A stretch of DNA of 52,870 nucleotides from Novosphingobium sp. B 225. GTDB lineage: Bacteria > Pseudomonadota > Alphaproteobacteria > Sphingomonadales > Sphingomonadaceae. The translations under genes were made by a program, and so were the position numbers. Of the stretch, positions 26,462 to 35,610 are shown piece after piece (within the stretch, counting starts at the first letter, position 1; each line of letters starts with the position of its first letter). The stretch covers positions 36,913 through 89,782 of the forward strand of contig NZ_MWLM01000070.1 of NCBI RefSeq assembly GCF_002198665.1. Reading direction: 5' to 3'. A model generated the notes under the pieces. The model ran no database searches and had not been told where the DNA came from. It saw only the letters and a program-made list of their open reading frames with translations.

Positions 26462-27727
26462 ATGCTGCCACTTGATCTTGAAGACCTGACCGGGCTGGGG
26501 CTGGCCCTGGCGCTGGGCCTGCTGATCGGCATTCAGCGCGGCTGGGCCCTGCGCGATGGCGCGCCCGGCAGCCGCTTTGCCGGGGTGCGGACCTTTGGCT
26601 TGCTGGGGCTGGCCGGGGGCATTGCCGGGGCGCTGCACGGCAATGCCGAAGGTCTGGCCACGGTGCTGCTGGCCGCAAGCGCCGCGCTGGTGGTGATCGG
26701 ATATTGGCGCGCGACCCAGCGCAGCAGCTCGATTTCGGGCACCAGCGCCATGGTTGGCCTGCTGACCATGGCCTGCGGGTTCCTGGCCGGCGGCGGCAAT
26801 TATGCCATGGCCAGCGCCGCCAGCGGGGTGATGGTGCTGGTCCTGGCGATGCGCAACCAGTTGCACGGCTGGGTTCGCGCGATCGACGAGGCTGAGATGC
26901 AGGCCATCGCCCGATTTGCACTGATCGCGCTGGTGGTACTGCCCTTGCTGCCTGACACCCGGTTCGGCCCTTACCTCGCGTGGCATCCGCGCCAGCTGTG
27001 GCTGGTGGTGGTGCTGGTCTGCGGCTTTTCCTTTGCGGGCTATATCGCCGCGCGCAAGCTGGGCGCATCGCGCGGGCTGCTGGCCACGGCGGCGGCAGGA
27101 TCGGTGGTATCGAGCACTGCCGTGACCGCTTCCATGGCGGAAAAGCTGCGCGACGAAGCGGGTGATCCGCGCGTGGTCAATGCCGCCATCGCGCTGGCTT
27201 CTGCGGTGATGTTTGCCCGGGTGATGGTGCTGACCGGGGCGCTGGCAGGCTATGTCCTGCCGCTGATGGCGCTGTGGGCCGTGCCGGGGCTGCTGGTCAG
27301 CCTGGGCGGCGCGGGCTGGCTGGTCCATCGCAGCCGCCACGCAGGCGGCATTCAGGACAATGCCGTTGCCTTGCGCAATCCCTTTGCGCTTGGCCCGGCC
27401 TTGCTGCTGATGCTGCTGGTCATGGTGCTGACCGCGGCGGCGCGCTGGGTGCAGGAACGGTGGGGCGATGCCGGGCTGGCCACGGTGCTGGCGCTGTCGG
27501 GCATGATGGACGTCGATTCGGCGATCATCACCATGGGCAACCTGCCCCCCGGCAGCCTGGCCCCGGCCACCGGCGCGCTGGTGCTGATGCCGCCGGTGCT
27601 GCTCAACACCGCAATCAAAGCCGGCACGGCGATCGGAATTGCTGGCTGGCGCAAAGGCTGGCCAGGCGCAGCCGTGCTGCTGGCCAGTCTGGGCGCGTCG
27701 CTGGCTACATTACCGTTGCTGCTCTAA
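26462..27727 (+). CDS. MgtC/SapB-domain membrane protein with DUF4010
   Basis: 421 residues and around twelve membrane helices. The N-terminal third is MgtC-like (GLGLALALGLLIGIQRGWALRD and FAGVRTFGLLGLAGGIAG), the remainder is the DUF4010 membrane domain with AGSVVSSTAVTASMAEKLR and LSGMMDVDSAIITMGNL. Substrate and function are not established for this combination. The start MLPLDLEDLTGLG is chosen because family proteins begin just before the first helix; an upstream in-frame extension of 39 codons crosses the padR promoter. It ends 3 bp from the convergent phosphomannomutase gene. Confidence 0.88.
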   Translation: MLPLDLEDLTGLGLALALGLLIGIQRGWALRDGAPGSRFAGVRTFGLLGLAGGIAGALHGNAEGLATVLLAASAALVVIGYWRATQRSSSISGTSAMVGLLTMACGFLAGGGNYAMASAASGVMVLVLAMRNQLHGWVRAIDEAEMQAIARFALIALVVLPLLPDTRFGPYLAWHPRQLWLVVVLVCGFSFAGYIAARKLGASRGLLATAAAGSVVSSTAVTASMAEKLRDEAGDPRVVNAAIALASAVMFARVMVLTGALAGYVLPLMALWAVPGLLVSLGGAGWLVHRSRHAGGIQDNAVALRNPFALGPALLLMLLVMVLTAAARWVQERWGDAGLATVLALSGMMDVDSAIITMGNLPPGSLAPATGALVLMPPVLLNTAIKAGTAIGIAGWRKGWPGAAVLLASLGASLATLPLLL

Positions 27728-27730
27728 AAA

Positions 27731-29134
27731 TCAGTGCCCGGCTTGGGGCCCGCGTTTGAGGCCCGATGCCGCCAGCTGTTCATCAATCTGCGCCATCAGC
27801 CGCTCTAACCCGGCGTCGCTCTCGCTCTCGGCGCGGGCGACCAGCACGTCCTGGGTGTTGGAGGCGCGCAGCAGCCACCAGCCATCGGGCGTGTTGACCC
27901 GCACCCCATCGGTCGCGTTGACATCGGCCCCGGCACTAGCCAGACGCTCTTTGACCTCGTCCACCACGGCGAACTTGCGGCTTTCATCGACCTGAAAGCG
28001 CATTTCCGGGGTGTTGATCAGATTTGGCATGGCCCCGCGCAGTTCGGTAACGCTCTTGCCCAGCCGGACCGAAGCCGCGATCAGCCGCACGGCAGCATAA
28101 AGCGCATCGTCATAGCCATAGTATTCGTGGGCGAAGAACACGTGACCGCTCATCTCGCCAGCCAGCGGGGAACCTGTTTCCTTCATTTTGGACTTAATCA
28201 GGCTGTGTCCGGTTTTCCACATAACCGGGTGTCCACCCAGCCTTGAAACCTGATCGAATAGAGCCCTGCTGGCCTTAACATCCGCGATAATCGTGGCTTC
28301 GGGCACCATTTTCAAAAGGTCTTCGGCATAGATCATGAGCAATTGGTCGCCCCAGATCACACGGCCCAGCCCATCGATCGCTCCGATCCGGTCACCATCG
28401 CCATCGAAAGCTATGCCAAAATCGAGGTTCTTGGCCGCGACCAGCGCCCGCAGGTCTTCTAGGTTCTTTTCCTCAGTGGGATCCGGATGATGGTTCGGGA
28501 AAGTCCCGTCAACTTGGGTGAAGAGCAGATGGTGTTCGCCAGGAAGCTTTTGAGTGAGCAGTTCCAGCGCCGGACCGGCAGCCCCGTTGCCCGCGTCCCA
28601 GCCGATCCGAAAAGCGGACAGCCGATCGTGGCCGATCCCGGCCAGTCCATCGACCAGCCGGTCGACATAAGCGCCGAGGATCTCGCGGTGCTCATGGCCG
28701 CCCTGACCGTCCAGCCAGGCACCCGCAGCAGCGATTCGGCCGAGTTCCTGGATGTCGGCACCGAAGAACGGGCGCCCCATAAATACCATCTTGAAGCCAT
28801 TGTAATTGGCGGGATTGTGGCTGCCGGTTATCTGAATGCCGCCCTGCACATCTGGCATTGATGCTTCGGCATAATACAGCATCGGGGTTGGCCCCATGCC
28901 CACCCGCACCACATCGACCCCGCTGGCGTTAAGCCCGGCGACAAGCGCCTCTTCCAGCATGATCGAGCTGACCCGGCCGTCATAGCCCACAGCCACCTTG
29001 GTCCCGCCTGCTGCGCGGAGCAGCGTGGCAAAGCCGCGCCCGATCGCCCGGGCATCTTCCGCCCCCAGCGTTTCACCAATGATCCCGCGAATATCGTATT
29101 CGCGCAGCACTGTCGGGTGGAACTGATGTGTCAT
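27731..29134 (-). CDS. pgmG: phosphomannomutase/phosphoglucomutase
   Basis: 467 residues of the alpha-D-phosphohexomutase family, similar to PgmG of Sphingomonas and AlgC. It interconverts hexose 1- and 6-phosphates for exopolysaccharide and lipopolysaccharide precursors. Visible: YDIRGIIG near the N-terminus, the phosphoserine loop ITGSHNPANYNGFKM, the metal loop FDGDGDRIGAID, the sugar-binding GEMSGHVFF and the C-terminal phosphate loop. It is the last gene of a mipZ - J-protein - pgmG run and overlaps the J-protein stop by ATGA. Confidence 0.92.
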   Translation of the reverse strand: MTHQFHPTVLREYDIRGIIGETLGAEDARAIGRGFATLLRAAGGTKVAVGYDGRVSSIMLEEALVAGLNASGVDVVRVGMGPTPMLYYAEASMPDVQGGIQITGSHNPANYNGFKMVFMGRPFFGADIQELGRIAAAGAWLDGQGGHEHREILGAYVDRLVDGLAGIGHDRLSAFRIGWDAGNGAAGPALELLTQKLPGEHHLLFTQVDGTFPNHHPDPTEEKNLEDLRALVAAKNLDFGIAFDGDGDRIGAIDGLGRVIWGDQLLMIYAEDLLKMVPEATIIADVKASRALFDQVSRLGGHPVMWKTGHSLIKSKMKETGSPLAGEMSGHVFFAHEYYGYDDALYAAVRLIAASVRLGKSVTELRGAMPNLINTPEMRFQVDESRKFAVVDEVKERLASAGADVNATDGVRVNTPDGWWLLRASNTQDVLVARAESESDAGLERLMAQIDEQLAASGLKRGPQAGH

Positions 29135-29427
29135 GCTTGCTCCGTAATCTGCCGGTCGAGCCGCGCCAGCAGCAGATCACGCGCTGCATTGGCAGCATGG
29201 ACCTGTTCCGACGTGCCGCCGCGGTCTGGATGGACCCGGGAAATCAGCCGCCGATGCGCCTCGACAATCGCATCGCGACTAGCCGAGCGGTCCAGTCCAA
29301 GCAAGGCGCGTGCTTGCGCTTCCTTTTGGGATCGTTCGGAATTGGCCCACAGCTCCCATGGCCACTTGCCGGTCAGGGCCTTGCAAGCAAGCATGGCCAA
29401 AACGGCATAGAGGACCAGCCGGCCCAT
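29131..29427 (-). CDS. membrane-anchored J-domain protein
   Basis: 98 residues: an N-terminal membrane helix (LVLYAVLAMLACKALTG), a short linker and a J domain from about residue 40 with ALLGLDRSASRDAIVEAHRRL and the HPDRGGTSE turn carrying the essential HPD. This is the layout of Pam18/TIM14-like and other alphaproteobacterial short J-proteins, which stimulate a DnaK-type Hsp70 at the membrane. No Hsp70 gene is nearby. It lies between mipZ (5 bp gap) and pgmG (ATGA overlap). Confidence 0.9.
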   Translation of the reverse strand: MGRLVLYAVLAMLACKALTGKWPWELWANSERSQKEAQARALLGLDRSASRDAIVEAHRRLISRVHPDRGGTSEQVHAANAARDLLLARLDRQITEQA

Positions 29428-29432
29428 CGCCG

Positions 29433-30257
29433 CTAAACCTGGGTCGCCAGGGTAAGTTCAGGCTCCCGCCGGACCGGAACTGGCAGGTTGAGACCTTGCA
29501 GCAAGCTGCGCAGTTCCTGCCGGGCCACCAGGTGGCTGGTGCCCAGTTCGCCCAGGTGCCCCTTGTCCAGCAGGGTCAGCCCCGATGGGAACAGCTCGCG
29601 ATAGATCACCCGTTCGGACAGACCCTGGGCAATCCGGAAGCCGACCCGCTTGGACAGTTCGGTCAGGGCCCCGTCAAGCCGCTTCATATTGCGCGCTTCG
29701 GTGTGCTGGGTGCGGTTGCGCACCACAACCCAGTCCATTTCGCGGCGCTTTTCCTTGATCGTCGCCATCGCCCGCTTCTTGCGCGCTTCCCAGATCAGTT
29801 CGGCATAAAACGACAGGCGGCGCACCTTGAAGGTTTCGGCATCGACCTGCCCGATCAGATCGAAATCGACGAAACTGTCATTGAGCGGCGTCACCAGGGT
29901 ATCGGCCTCGGTCGCGACATGGCGGGCAAAGGGATCGTCACGCCCGGGGGTGTCGAACAGCAGGAAGTCCATGCCCTGCCCCATTTCGGCGGTCAGCGCG
30001 TCAAGTTCCTCCACGGTATCACCGGTGAACACGGCAAACCGGGCATTGGGCAGATCGATCGACCGCCGCCGTTCCGTCTCCGCCCGGTTTTCCAGATAGC
30101 GGTGCAGGGTGCGCTGGCGCGGATCGAGATCGATCGCGGCCACCCGCGCGCCCTGATAGGCCAGCGCGATCGCCACGTGGACCGCCGTGGTCGATTTGCC
30201 GGTGCCGCCCTTTTCGTTGGCGAAGACGATTCGGTGAGGCACAATGGGGTTCGACAC
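29433..30257 (-). CDS. mipZ: division-plane positioning ATPase MipZ
   Basis: 274 residues, ParA/MinD superfamily. The deviant Walker A FANEKGGTGKST at 13-23, AIDLDPRQRTLHRYLENR and FDTPGRDDP match MipZ, where the RQRT stretch is typical. In Caulobacter MipZ forms ATP-dependent gradients from the cell poles and inhibits FtsZ assembly, placing division at midcell; it also binds ParB. The start codon is GTG. It is divergent from panC, an arrangement I recall from other alphaproteobacteria. Confidence 0.95.
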   Translation of the reverse strand: MSNPIVPHRIVFANEKGGTGKSTTAVHVAIALAYQGARVAAIDLDPRQRTLHRYLENRAETERRRSIDLPNARFAVFTGDTVEELDALTAEMGQGMDFLLFDTPGRDDPFARHVATEADTLVTPLNDSFVDFDLIGQVDAETFKVRRLSFYAELIWEARKKRAMATIKEKRREMDWVVVRNRTQHTEARNMKRLDGALTELSKRVGFRIAQGLSERVIYRELFPSGLTLLDKGHLGELGTSHLVARQELRSLLQGLNLPVPVRREPELTLATQV

Positions 30258-30352
30258 GGCGGGTTCCGGGCTTTCTTGAGTGTGGTTGCCGTCCCGCCCC
30301 CAGGGCGGCTAGGGCAGGCTGCATCAGGCTCTTACTCCAAGGGGAATTACGG

Positions 30353-31201
30353 GTGCAAACAGTCAGCCAGCTTGTTCCACTGCGCAGTGCAGTCGATACG
30401 CTTCGGCAGGACGGTCCGCTGGCGCTGGTGCCGACCATGGGGGCCCTGCACGAAGGGCACCTGACCCTGGTGCGCGAGGCGAGGCGGCAGGCCGCGCATG
30501 TCGCGGTTTCGATCTTCGTCAACCCGCGCCAGTTCGGCGCGAATGAGGATCTGGACGCCTATCCGCGCCAGCTGGCCCGCGATTCGGCGCTGCTCGAAGC
30601 CGAAGGGGTGAGCCTGCTGTGGGCTCCGACGGTGGAGGCGATGTATCCGGCGGGTTACGCCACCAACATAGCAGTCGAAGGGGTCAGCGCGGGCCTGTGC
30701 GGGGCGGCGCGGCCCGGGCATTTTGACGGGGTGGCGACCGTGGTGTGCAAACTGTTCAACCAGGTCCGCCCCGATCTGGCGCTGTTCGGGGAAAAGGACT
30801 GGCAGCAGCTGGCCGTGATCCGGCGCATGGCCCGCGATCTGGATCTGACCCGGCCAGTGGTTGACCGGATTGTCGGCGTGCCGACCGTGCGCGAGGCGGA
30901 TGGGCTGGCGATGAGTTCGCGCAATGCTTACCTCACCGCTGATCAGCGCGCCCAGGCCGCCTGCCTGCCGCGCGCGACGCGGGCCGCCATCACGGCGATG
31001 CAGGGCGGGGCAACCTATGCAGCAGCGCTGGCAGCGCTCAAGGCCGATCTGCTCGCAGGCGGCTTTGCCTCAATCGACTACGCCGAAGTGCGCGGGGCAG
31101 ACAGCATTGCCTTGCAGCAAGGCCCGGGTGACGAACCGGGCCGGCTGTTCGTGGCCGCACGGATCGGATCGACCCGGCTGATCGATAATTTGCCAGTGTG
31201 A
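30353..31201 (+). CDS. panC: pantoate--beta-alanine ligase (pantothenate synthetase)
   Basis: 282 residues. It condenses pantoate and beta-alanine with ATP, the last step of pantothenate synthesis. The ATP-binding HIGH-like motif VPTMGALHEGH lies near 27-37, SIFVNPRQFGANEDLDAYPR follows, GEKDWQQLAVIRRM and the KMSKS-like READGLAMSSRNAYL are intact. A GTG start is used with AAGGGGA a suitable distance upstream. It is divergent from mipZ and the other pan genes are not in this window. Confidence 0.96.
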   Translation: MQTVSQLVPLRSAVDTLRQDGPLALVPTMGALHEGHLTLVREARRQAAHVAVSIFVNPRQFGANEDLDAYPRQLARDSALLEAEGVSLLWAPTVEAMYPAGYATNIAVEGVSAGLCGAARPGHFDGVATVVCKLFNQVRPDLALFGEKDWQQLAVIRRMARDLDLTRPVVDRIVGVPTVREADGLAMSSRNAYLTADQRAQAACLPRATRAAITAMQGGATYAAALAALKADLLAGGFASIDYAEVRGADSIALQQGPGDEPGRLFVAARIGSTRLIDNLPV

Positions 31202-31324
31202 TCAAGGTCACAGCGCCGTGGCGCGTATGTGCAAGTCAACCTGGCCGAGCTGTGCCTATGTTCCTGGCAATGGGTCGCGCCATGCGGGGGGTCAACAGGG
31301 CTCCCGCAGTTATCGGAGACAGCC

Positions 31325-32110
31325 ATGCGCAAAACCATCGCTATCATCGCCGCTGCGGCGCTGACCATCACTGCCCAGCCGCTGCTTGCCGCAGACAAGG
31401 GCTCTTCGGGCCGCCAGGCCCAGTCCAAGGGCACGCGCGACATTCCGCACTGCACCAAGAACCTCGGCACCGTTGCCATCGTCGAGCCTGACAACCAGTG
31501 GTGGCGGGAAATGAGCCTGGGCAGCCCCGAGGCGATCCTGCGGATCTTCGTGCAGCAATCAGGCTGCTTCAGCCTGGTCAACCGGGGCCGTTCGATGCAG
31601 AACCGCGCGATGGAGCGCGCACTGGCCGACAATGGCGAGCTGCAGGACGGTTCCAACATCGGCAAGGGCCAGGTCAAGGCTGCCGATTACTTCCTCCAGC
31701 CTGACATCGTTACCGCCAACCGCAATTCCGGCGGCGGCGGCGCGGGGGCCGTGCTCGGCGGGATCGGCGGCCTGTTCGGCGGCGCAGGCCGTGCCTTTGG
31801 CGCGGTTGCGGGCGGGATCAGCGTCAAGAAGGGTGAAGCCAACGTCACCCTGTCGATCGTCAATGCCCGCACCACCGTGGAAGAGGCACTGGTCGAAGGC
31901 TATTACCGCAAGTCGGACCTCAGCTGGGGTGCTGGCGGAGGCATGTTCAGCGGCGGCACTTTTGGCGGTGCGGCCGGTGGCGGCTATCAGAACACCGAGA
32001 TCGGGCAGGTGATCGTGCTGGCCTATCTCGATGCCTATACCAAGCTGGTCGGCCAGCTTGGCGGCCTTCCCGACGACGCCTCGGCCGCAGCGCCGCAAGC
32101 CAAGCCGTGA
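31325..32110 (+). CDS. CsgG/HfaB-like secreted protein
   Basis: 261 residues. A signal peptide (TIAIIAAAALTITAQPLLAAD) with a signal-peptidase-I type site and no lipobox Cys, in contrast to the lipoprotein CsgG. The mature part has the CsgG-like opening KNLGTVAIVEPDNQWWREM, SPEAILRIFVQQSGCFSLVNRG and a repeat-forming beta segment. Two glycine-rich stretches (about 145-175, GGGGAGAVLGGIGGLFGGAG; about 215-230) flank the domain and could form the membrane-spanning part. CsgG forms outer-membrane secretion pores for curli; HfaB anchors the Caulobacter holdfast. No curli or holdfast genes are adjacent. CGGAGAC precedes the ATG. Confidence 0.8.
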   Translation: MRKTIAIIAAAALTITAQPLLAADKGSSGRQAQSKGTRDIPHCTKNLGTVAIVEPDNQWWREMSLGSPEAILRIFVQQSGCFSLVNRGRSMQNRAMERALADNGELQDGSNIGKGQVKAADYFLQPDIVTANRNSGGGGAGAVLGGIGGLFGGAGRAFGAVAGGISVKKGEANVTLSIVNARTTVEEALVEGYYRKSDLSWGAGGGMFSGGTFGGAAGGGYQNTEIGQVIVLAYLDAYTKLVGQLGGLPDDASAAAPQAKP

Positions 32111-32117
32111 TCGTCAT

Positions 32118-32149
32118 ACGGGCGGGCTTGCGCGTGCATCCCCGCCCGT
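32118..32149. repeat. 9-bp inverted repeat after the CsgG-like gene
   Basis: ACGGGCGGG (32118-32126) and CCCGCCCGT (32141-32149) pair perfectly around a 14-base loop; there is no T-run. It lies 8 bp after the stop codon and could be a weak terminator or an mRNA 3'-end stabiliser. Confidence 0.45.
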
Positions 32150-32161
32150 TAGGCTGCGGTC

Positions 32162-32599
32162 ATGACTGACAGACTGCAGGACCGCCGGATTGAGACCGTG
32201 CGCCGCCATATGGCGCTGGAGATCACGCACGATTGGGACGGGGTGATCGCAACGTTCGCTCACCCGCGCTATGAACTGCTCGGCCCTGGCACGGTGTTTG
32301 ATGGTGAAGAAGCCGTGCGGCGCTATTTTTGCGCATCGCGCGTGCCTTTTCCCGATCAGGGCAATGAAGTGATCGCGATTGCCGCCGATGGCGATACGGT
32401 GTTGGTAGAGTTCTGGCTGACCGGGACGCATCTTGGTCCTTTGCAACTGGGTGGACGCACTCTGGAACCGACCGGGCGAACCTTCAAAGTGAGGATGGCC
32501 GCGACCTTCGAATTTGCGCCCGGCAGTGACTTGATTGTCTGTGAACGACCCTATTATGACCAGAACGCCGTGCTCAAGGCACTCGATTTGCTGTCCTGA
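32162..32599 (+). CDS. NTF2-like / SnoaL-fold protein
   Basis: 145 residues with the cone-shaped NTF2-like pattern: an N-terminal helix pair, HPRYELLGPGTVFDGEEAVRRYF, a central strand DTVLVEFWLTGTHLGPL and MAATFEFAPGSDLIVCERPYYD. This resembles ester cyclase/SnoaL-like proteins often annotated as polyketide cyclase-like. Substrate unknown. It is probably soluble and cytoplasmic. It stands alone between the CsgG-like gene and aqpZ. Confidence 0.82.
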   Translation: MTDRLQDRRIETVRRHMALEITHDWDGVIATFAHPRYELLGPGTVFDGEEAVRRYFCASRVPFPDQGNEVIAIAADGDTVLVEFWLTGTHLGPLQLGGRTLEPTGRTFKVRMAATFEFAPGSDLIVCERPYYDQNAVLKALDLLS

Positions 32600-32705
32600 C
32601 CCGGCACACCGGCCCCGCCAACCTGCAAGAAAATCAAGCTTTACCTAACCGCGATAGAGGCGCAGCCTTCCCCTTGTCGCGATCAGTCGACGAAGGAGGG
32701 GAAAA

Positions 32706-33392
32706 ATGAACAACACCAAGAGTCTCCTGGCGGAGGCATTCGGAACATTCTGGCTGGTGCTGGGCGGTTGCGGTACGGCCGTGCTGGCCGGGCAGGGCGT
32801 GGGCACGCTGGGGATCAGCATTGCTTTCGGGCTGACCGTGCTGACCATGGCCTATGCGGTCGGGCATATTTCTGGCGGGCATTTCAACCCGGCGGTCACG
32901 GTCGGGCTGTGGGCTGGCGGACGGTTCCCGGCCAAGGACATTGCGCCCTATGTGCTGGCGCAAGTGGTCGGCGCGATCATCGCCGCCTTCACGCTCTATT
33001 TCATTGCCAGCGGCAAAGCCGGATTCACCCTGCAGGCCGGGGCGCTGGCCAGCAACGGGACAGAAGCGCATTCGCCGGGCGGCTATGGCGTGGCGGCCGG
33101 CTTCGTGATCGAAGTGGTGCTGACCGCGTTCTTCCTGATCGTGATCATGGGATCGACCGATAGTCTCGCGCCTGCCGGTGCTGCGCCGATCGCGATCGGA
33201 CTGGCGCTGGTCCTGATCCACCTGATCTCGATCCCGGTTACCAACACTTCGGTCAATCCGGCGCGCAGCACCGGCCCGGCGCTGGTCGAGGGCGGGATCG
33301 CCCTGCAACAGCTGTGGCTGTTCTGGCTGGCACCGTTGATCGGCGGGGCACTGGGCGGCTGGCTCTATCGCAGCCTGCTCGCGCGCGATTGA
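32706..33392 (+). CDS. aqpZ: aquaporin Z
   Basis: 228 residues, six membrane helices with the two half-helix NPA motifs: [12 protein letters not shown] at residues 57-68 and [13 protein letters not shown] near 181-193. The narrow-pore Arg follows the second NPA, and the aromatic/His selectivity pattern fits water channels rather than glycerol facilitators. A very strong GAAGGAGGGG site lies directly before the ATG. A strong terminator shared with the convergent petC gene follows. Confidence 0.95.
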   Translation: MNNTKSLLAEAFGTFWLVLGGCGTAVLAGQGVGTLGISIAFGLTVLTMAYAVGHISGGHFNPAVTVGLWAGGRFPAKDIAPYVLAQVVGAIIAAFTLYFIASGKAGFTLQAGALASNGTEAHSPGGYGVAAGFVIEVVLTAFFLIVIMGSTDSLAPAGAAPIAIGLALVLIHLISIPVTNTSVNPARSTGPALVEGGIALQQLWLFWLAPLIGGALGGWLYRSLLARD

Positions 33393-33409
33393 TCGCCGCA
33401 GCCTGAACG

Positions 33410-33448
33410 GAAAAGCCCCCGGCACCACATGGTACCGGGGGCTTTTTC
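33410..33448. terminator. bidirectional terminator between aqpZ and petC
   Basis: GAAAAGCCCCCGGCACC and GGTACCGGGGGCTTTTTC form a long stem with a single mismatch and an ACAT loop. T-runs on both strands let it stop transcription from aqpZ and from the convergent petABC operon. Confidence 0.93.
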
Positions 33449-33476
33449 ATGACCGCAATCGGGGGAGTCGAAAGGC

Positions 33477-34292
33477 TTAGTGGCCCTTCTTCTCCGCCCA
33501 GATATTGCGGTACGACATATAGGCCAGCACGGTGGCGAACAGCAGGAAGCCCAGCCACCAGAGCCCGGTCTGATGCCGCTTCTCCAGTTCGGGTTCGGCG
33601 GTCCAGACGAGGAAGGCCGAAACGTCCTGCGCCATCTGGTCAACCGTCGCCTTGGTGCCATCGCCATAGGTCACCTGACCTTCGCTGGTCAGCGGAGCCG
33701 GCATGGCGAGGTTGAGGTTGGCAAAGTACGGGTTGTAGAACAGCCCTTCTGGCGTCTTGGCGTCAGGGAATTCCTTGAGCAGCTTGGCTGGCTGCGCCTG
33801 GTAGCCGATCAGCAGCGAGTAGATGTACGCAGCACCGCCGTGGCGCGCCTTGGTGATCAGCGAAAGGTCAGGCGGAACGCCCTGCCCCGCATAGACCACC
33901 GGCGGGAAGCGATCGCTGGGCAGGCCCGGACGGTCCTTGAGCTCGCCAGTCAGCGGATCCTTGGCATTGATCGTCGCCTTGGCGGCAATCGCTTTCACTT
34001 CGGCTTCATGATAGCCCAGATCGGCCAGGTCACGGAACGCGACATGCTTGATCGAATGGCAGGCCGCGCAAACTTCCTGGTAAACCTGGAAACCGCGCTG
34101 CAGTTGCTGGCGATCGAACTTGCCGAACCAGCCGTCGCTGGCCAGCGCCAGCGGCTTGGGGTGTTCATGGAACGCCTTTTCGACAGTGTGCGGCAGGCCG
34201 TCATGGGCAAGACCAAGCGTGTCCCACAGCAGTGACCAGGCGAGTGCACCGGCAAAGAACAGGCCGACGAGAATGGAGATGATACGGGTCAT
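33477..34292 (-). CDS. petC: cytochrome c1
   Basis: 271 residues, periplasm-facing subunit of the cytochrome bc1 complex. An N-terminal hydrophobic export segment (IISILVGLFFAGALAWSLLW), the covalent heme motif CAACH near 80, the Met ligand region MPAPLTSEGQVTYGDG and a C-terminal anchor helix (WWLGFLLFATVLAYMSY) are present. It passes electrons from the Rieske protein to cytochrome c. Third gene of petABC, 26 bp after petB. Confidence 0.95.
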   Translation of the reverse strand: MTRIISILVGLFFAGALAWSLLWDTLGLAHDGLPHTVEKAFHEHPKPLALASDGWFGKFDRQQLQRGFQVYQEVCAACHSIKHVAFRDLADLGYHEAEVKAIAAKATINAKDPLTGELKDRPGLPSDRFPPVVYAGQGVPPDLSLITKARHGGAAYIYSLLIGYQAQPAKLLKEFPDAKTPEGLFYNPYFANLNLAMPAPLTSEGQVTYGDGTKATVDQMAQDVSAFLVWTAEPELEKRHQTGLWWLGFLLFATVLAYMSYRNIWAEKKGH

Positions 34293-34318
34293 GGTGTCTG
34301 TTTCCCTCTCGCTGCCGT

Positions 34319-35599
34319 TCAGCTCTTGGCGCCCAGAGTTGCCGCATCATCCTGGCCCAGAACGGACTCGGTGATGGAAAACGGCAACGGATCGGGGCGC
34401 TCGATCGACGAAACGATCGGCACGATCACGAAGAAGTGCAGGAAGTAATAAAGCGAAGCCAACTGCGCCATCAGCACATAAGGCTGCTCGGCAGCCTTGC
34501 CGCCGCAATAACCGAGTACCAGCACATCCAGCACCAGGACCCAGAAGAACTTGCGGTAGAGCGGGCGATAGGTGCCCGAACGTACCGGCGACTTGTCGAG
34601 CCAGGGCAGGAAGAACCAGACCAGGATCGCGGCAAACATCGCCAGCACACCCATCAGCTTCGCCGGGACCATGAAGAAGTCCTGGGTGAAGCTGCGCAAG
34701 ATCGCGTAGAACGGCCAGAAATACCATTCGGGCACGATTTCAGCCGGGGTCTGCATCGGGTTGGCCGGAATGTAGTTGTCCGGATGGCCCAGCGCGTTCG
34801 GCATGAAGAACACCATCGCGCTGTACAGGATCATGAACAGACCGATCGTCCACCCGTCCTTGCCTACGAAGTAGGGATAGAACGGCACGGTATCGCTCTG
34901 GCTCTTCACTTCCACGCCGGTCGGGTTCGACGAACCCGGGATGTGCAGCGCCCAGACGTGCAGGATGACGACACCCAGGATCACGAAGGGCAGCAGGAAG
35001 TGCAGCGAGAAGAACCGGTTCAGCGTGGCGTTGTCGGGTGCGAAACCGCCCAGCAGCCAGGTGTGCAGGCCATCGCCAACCACCGGAATTGCCGAGAACA
35101 GTCCGGTGATCACCTGCGCGCCCCAGTAGGACATCTGGCCCCAAGGGAGCACATAGCCCATGAAAGCCGTGGCCATCATCAACAGGAAGATAACGACGCC
35201 AAGCAGCCAGACCATTTCACGCGGGGCCTTGTACGAACCGTAATAGAAGCCGCGGAAGATGTGGGCATAGACCACCACGAAGAAGGCCGAAGCGCCATTG
35301 GCGTGGCCATAACGCAGCATCCAGCCCCAGTTGACGTCGCGCATGATGTGTTCGGTCGAATCGAATGCCACGCGGGTATCACCGCCGTAATGCATCGCCA
35401 GGACCACACCCGTAACGATCTGGATGACCAGGCAGAGACCTGCCAGGAAACCGAAGTTCCACATGTAGTTGAGGTTGCGCGGCACTTCATAGCCGCCGCC
35501 GACCGCGTTGTAGACCAGCCGCGGCAAAGGCAGCTTTTCGTCCATCCACACCATGAAGGGGTGGCTCGGCTTATATTCGTTTGCCCAGGGAAAGCTCAT
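34319..35599 (-). CDS. petB: cytochrome b of the bc1 complex
   Basis: 426 residues and eight membrane helices. Heme histidines lie in [20 protein letters not shown] and [21 protein letters not shown]; the quinol-oxidising site has the invariant EWY in [16 protein letters not shown]. It carries both quinone sites and hemes bL/bH. It is 11 bp after petA, and petC follows, as in typical alphaproteobacterial fbcFBC operons. Confidence 0.96.
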   Translation of the reverse strand: MSFPWANEYKPSHPFMVWMDEKLPLPRLVYNAVGGGYEVPRNLNYMWNFGFLAGLCLVIQIVTGVVLAMHYGGDTRVAFDSTEHIMRDVNWGWMLRYGHANGASAFFVVVYAHIFRGFYYGSYKAPREMVWLLGVVIFLLMMATAFMGYVLPWGQMSYWGAQVITGLFSAIPVVGDGLHTWLLGGFAPDNATLNRFFSLHFLLPFVILGVVILHVWALHIPGSSNPTGVEVKSQSDTVPFYPYFVGKDGWTIGLFMILYSAMVFFMPNALGHPDNYIPANPMQTPAEIVPEWYFWPFYAILRSFTQDFFMVPAKLMGVLAMFAAILVWFFLPWLDKSPVRSGTYRPLYRKFFWVLVLDVLVLGYCGGKAAEQPYVLMAQLASLYYFLHFFVIVPIVSSIERPDPLPFSITESVLGQDDAATLGAKS

Positions 35600-35610
35600 G
35601 GTCGGGACCC

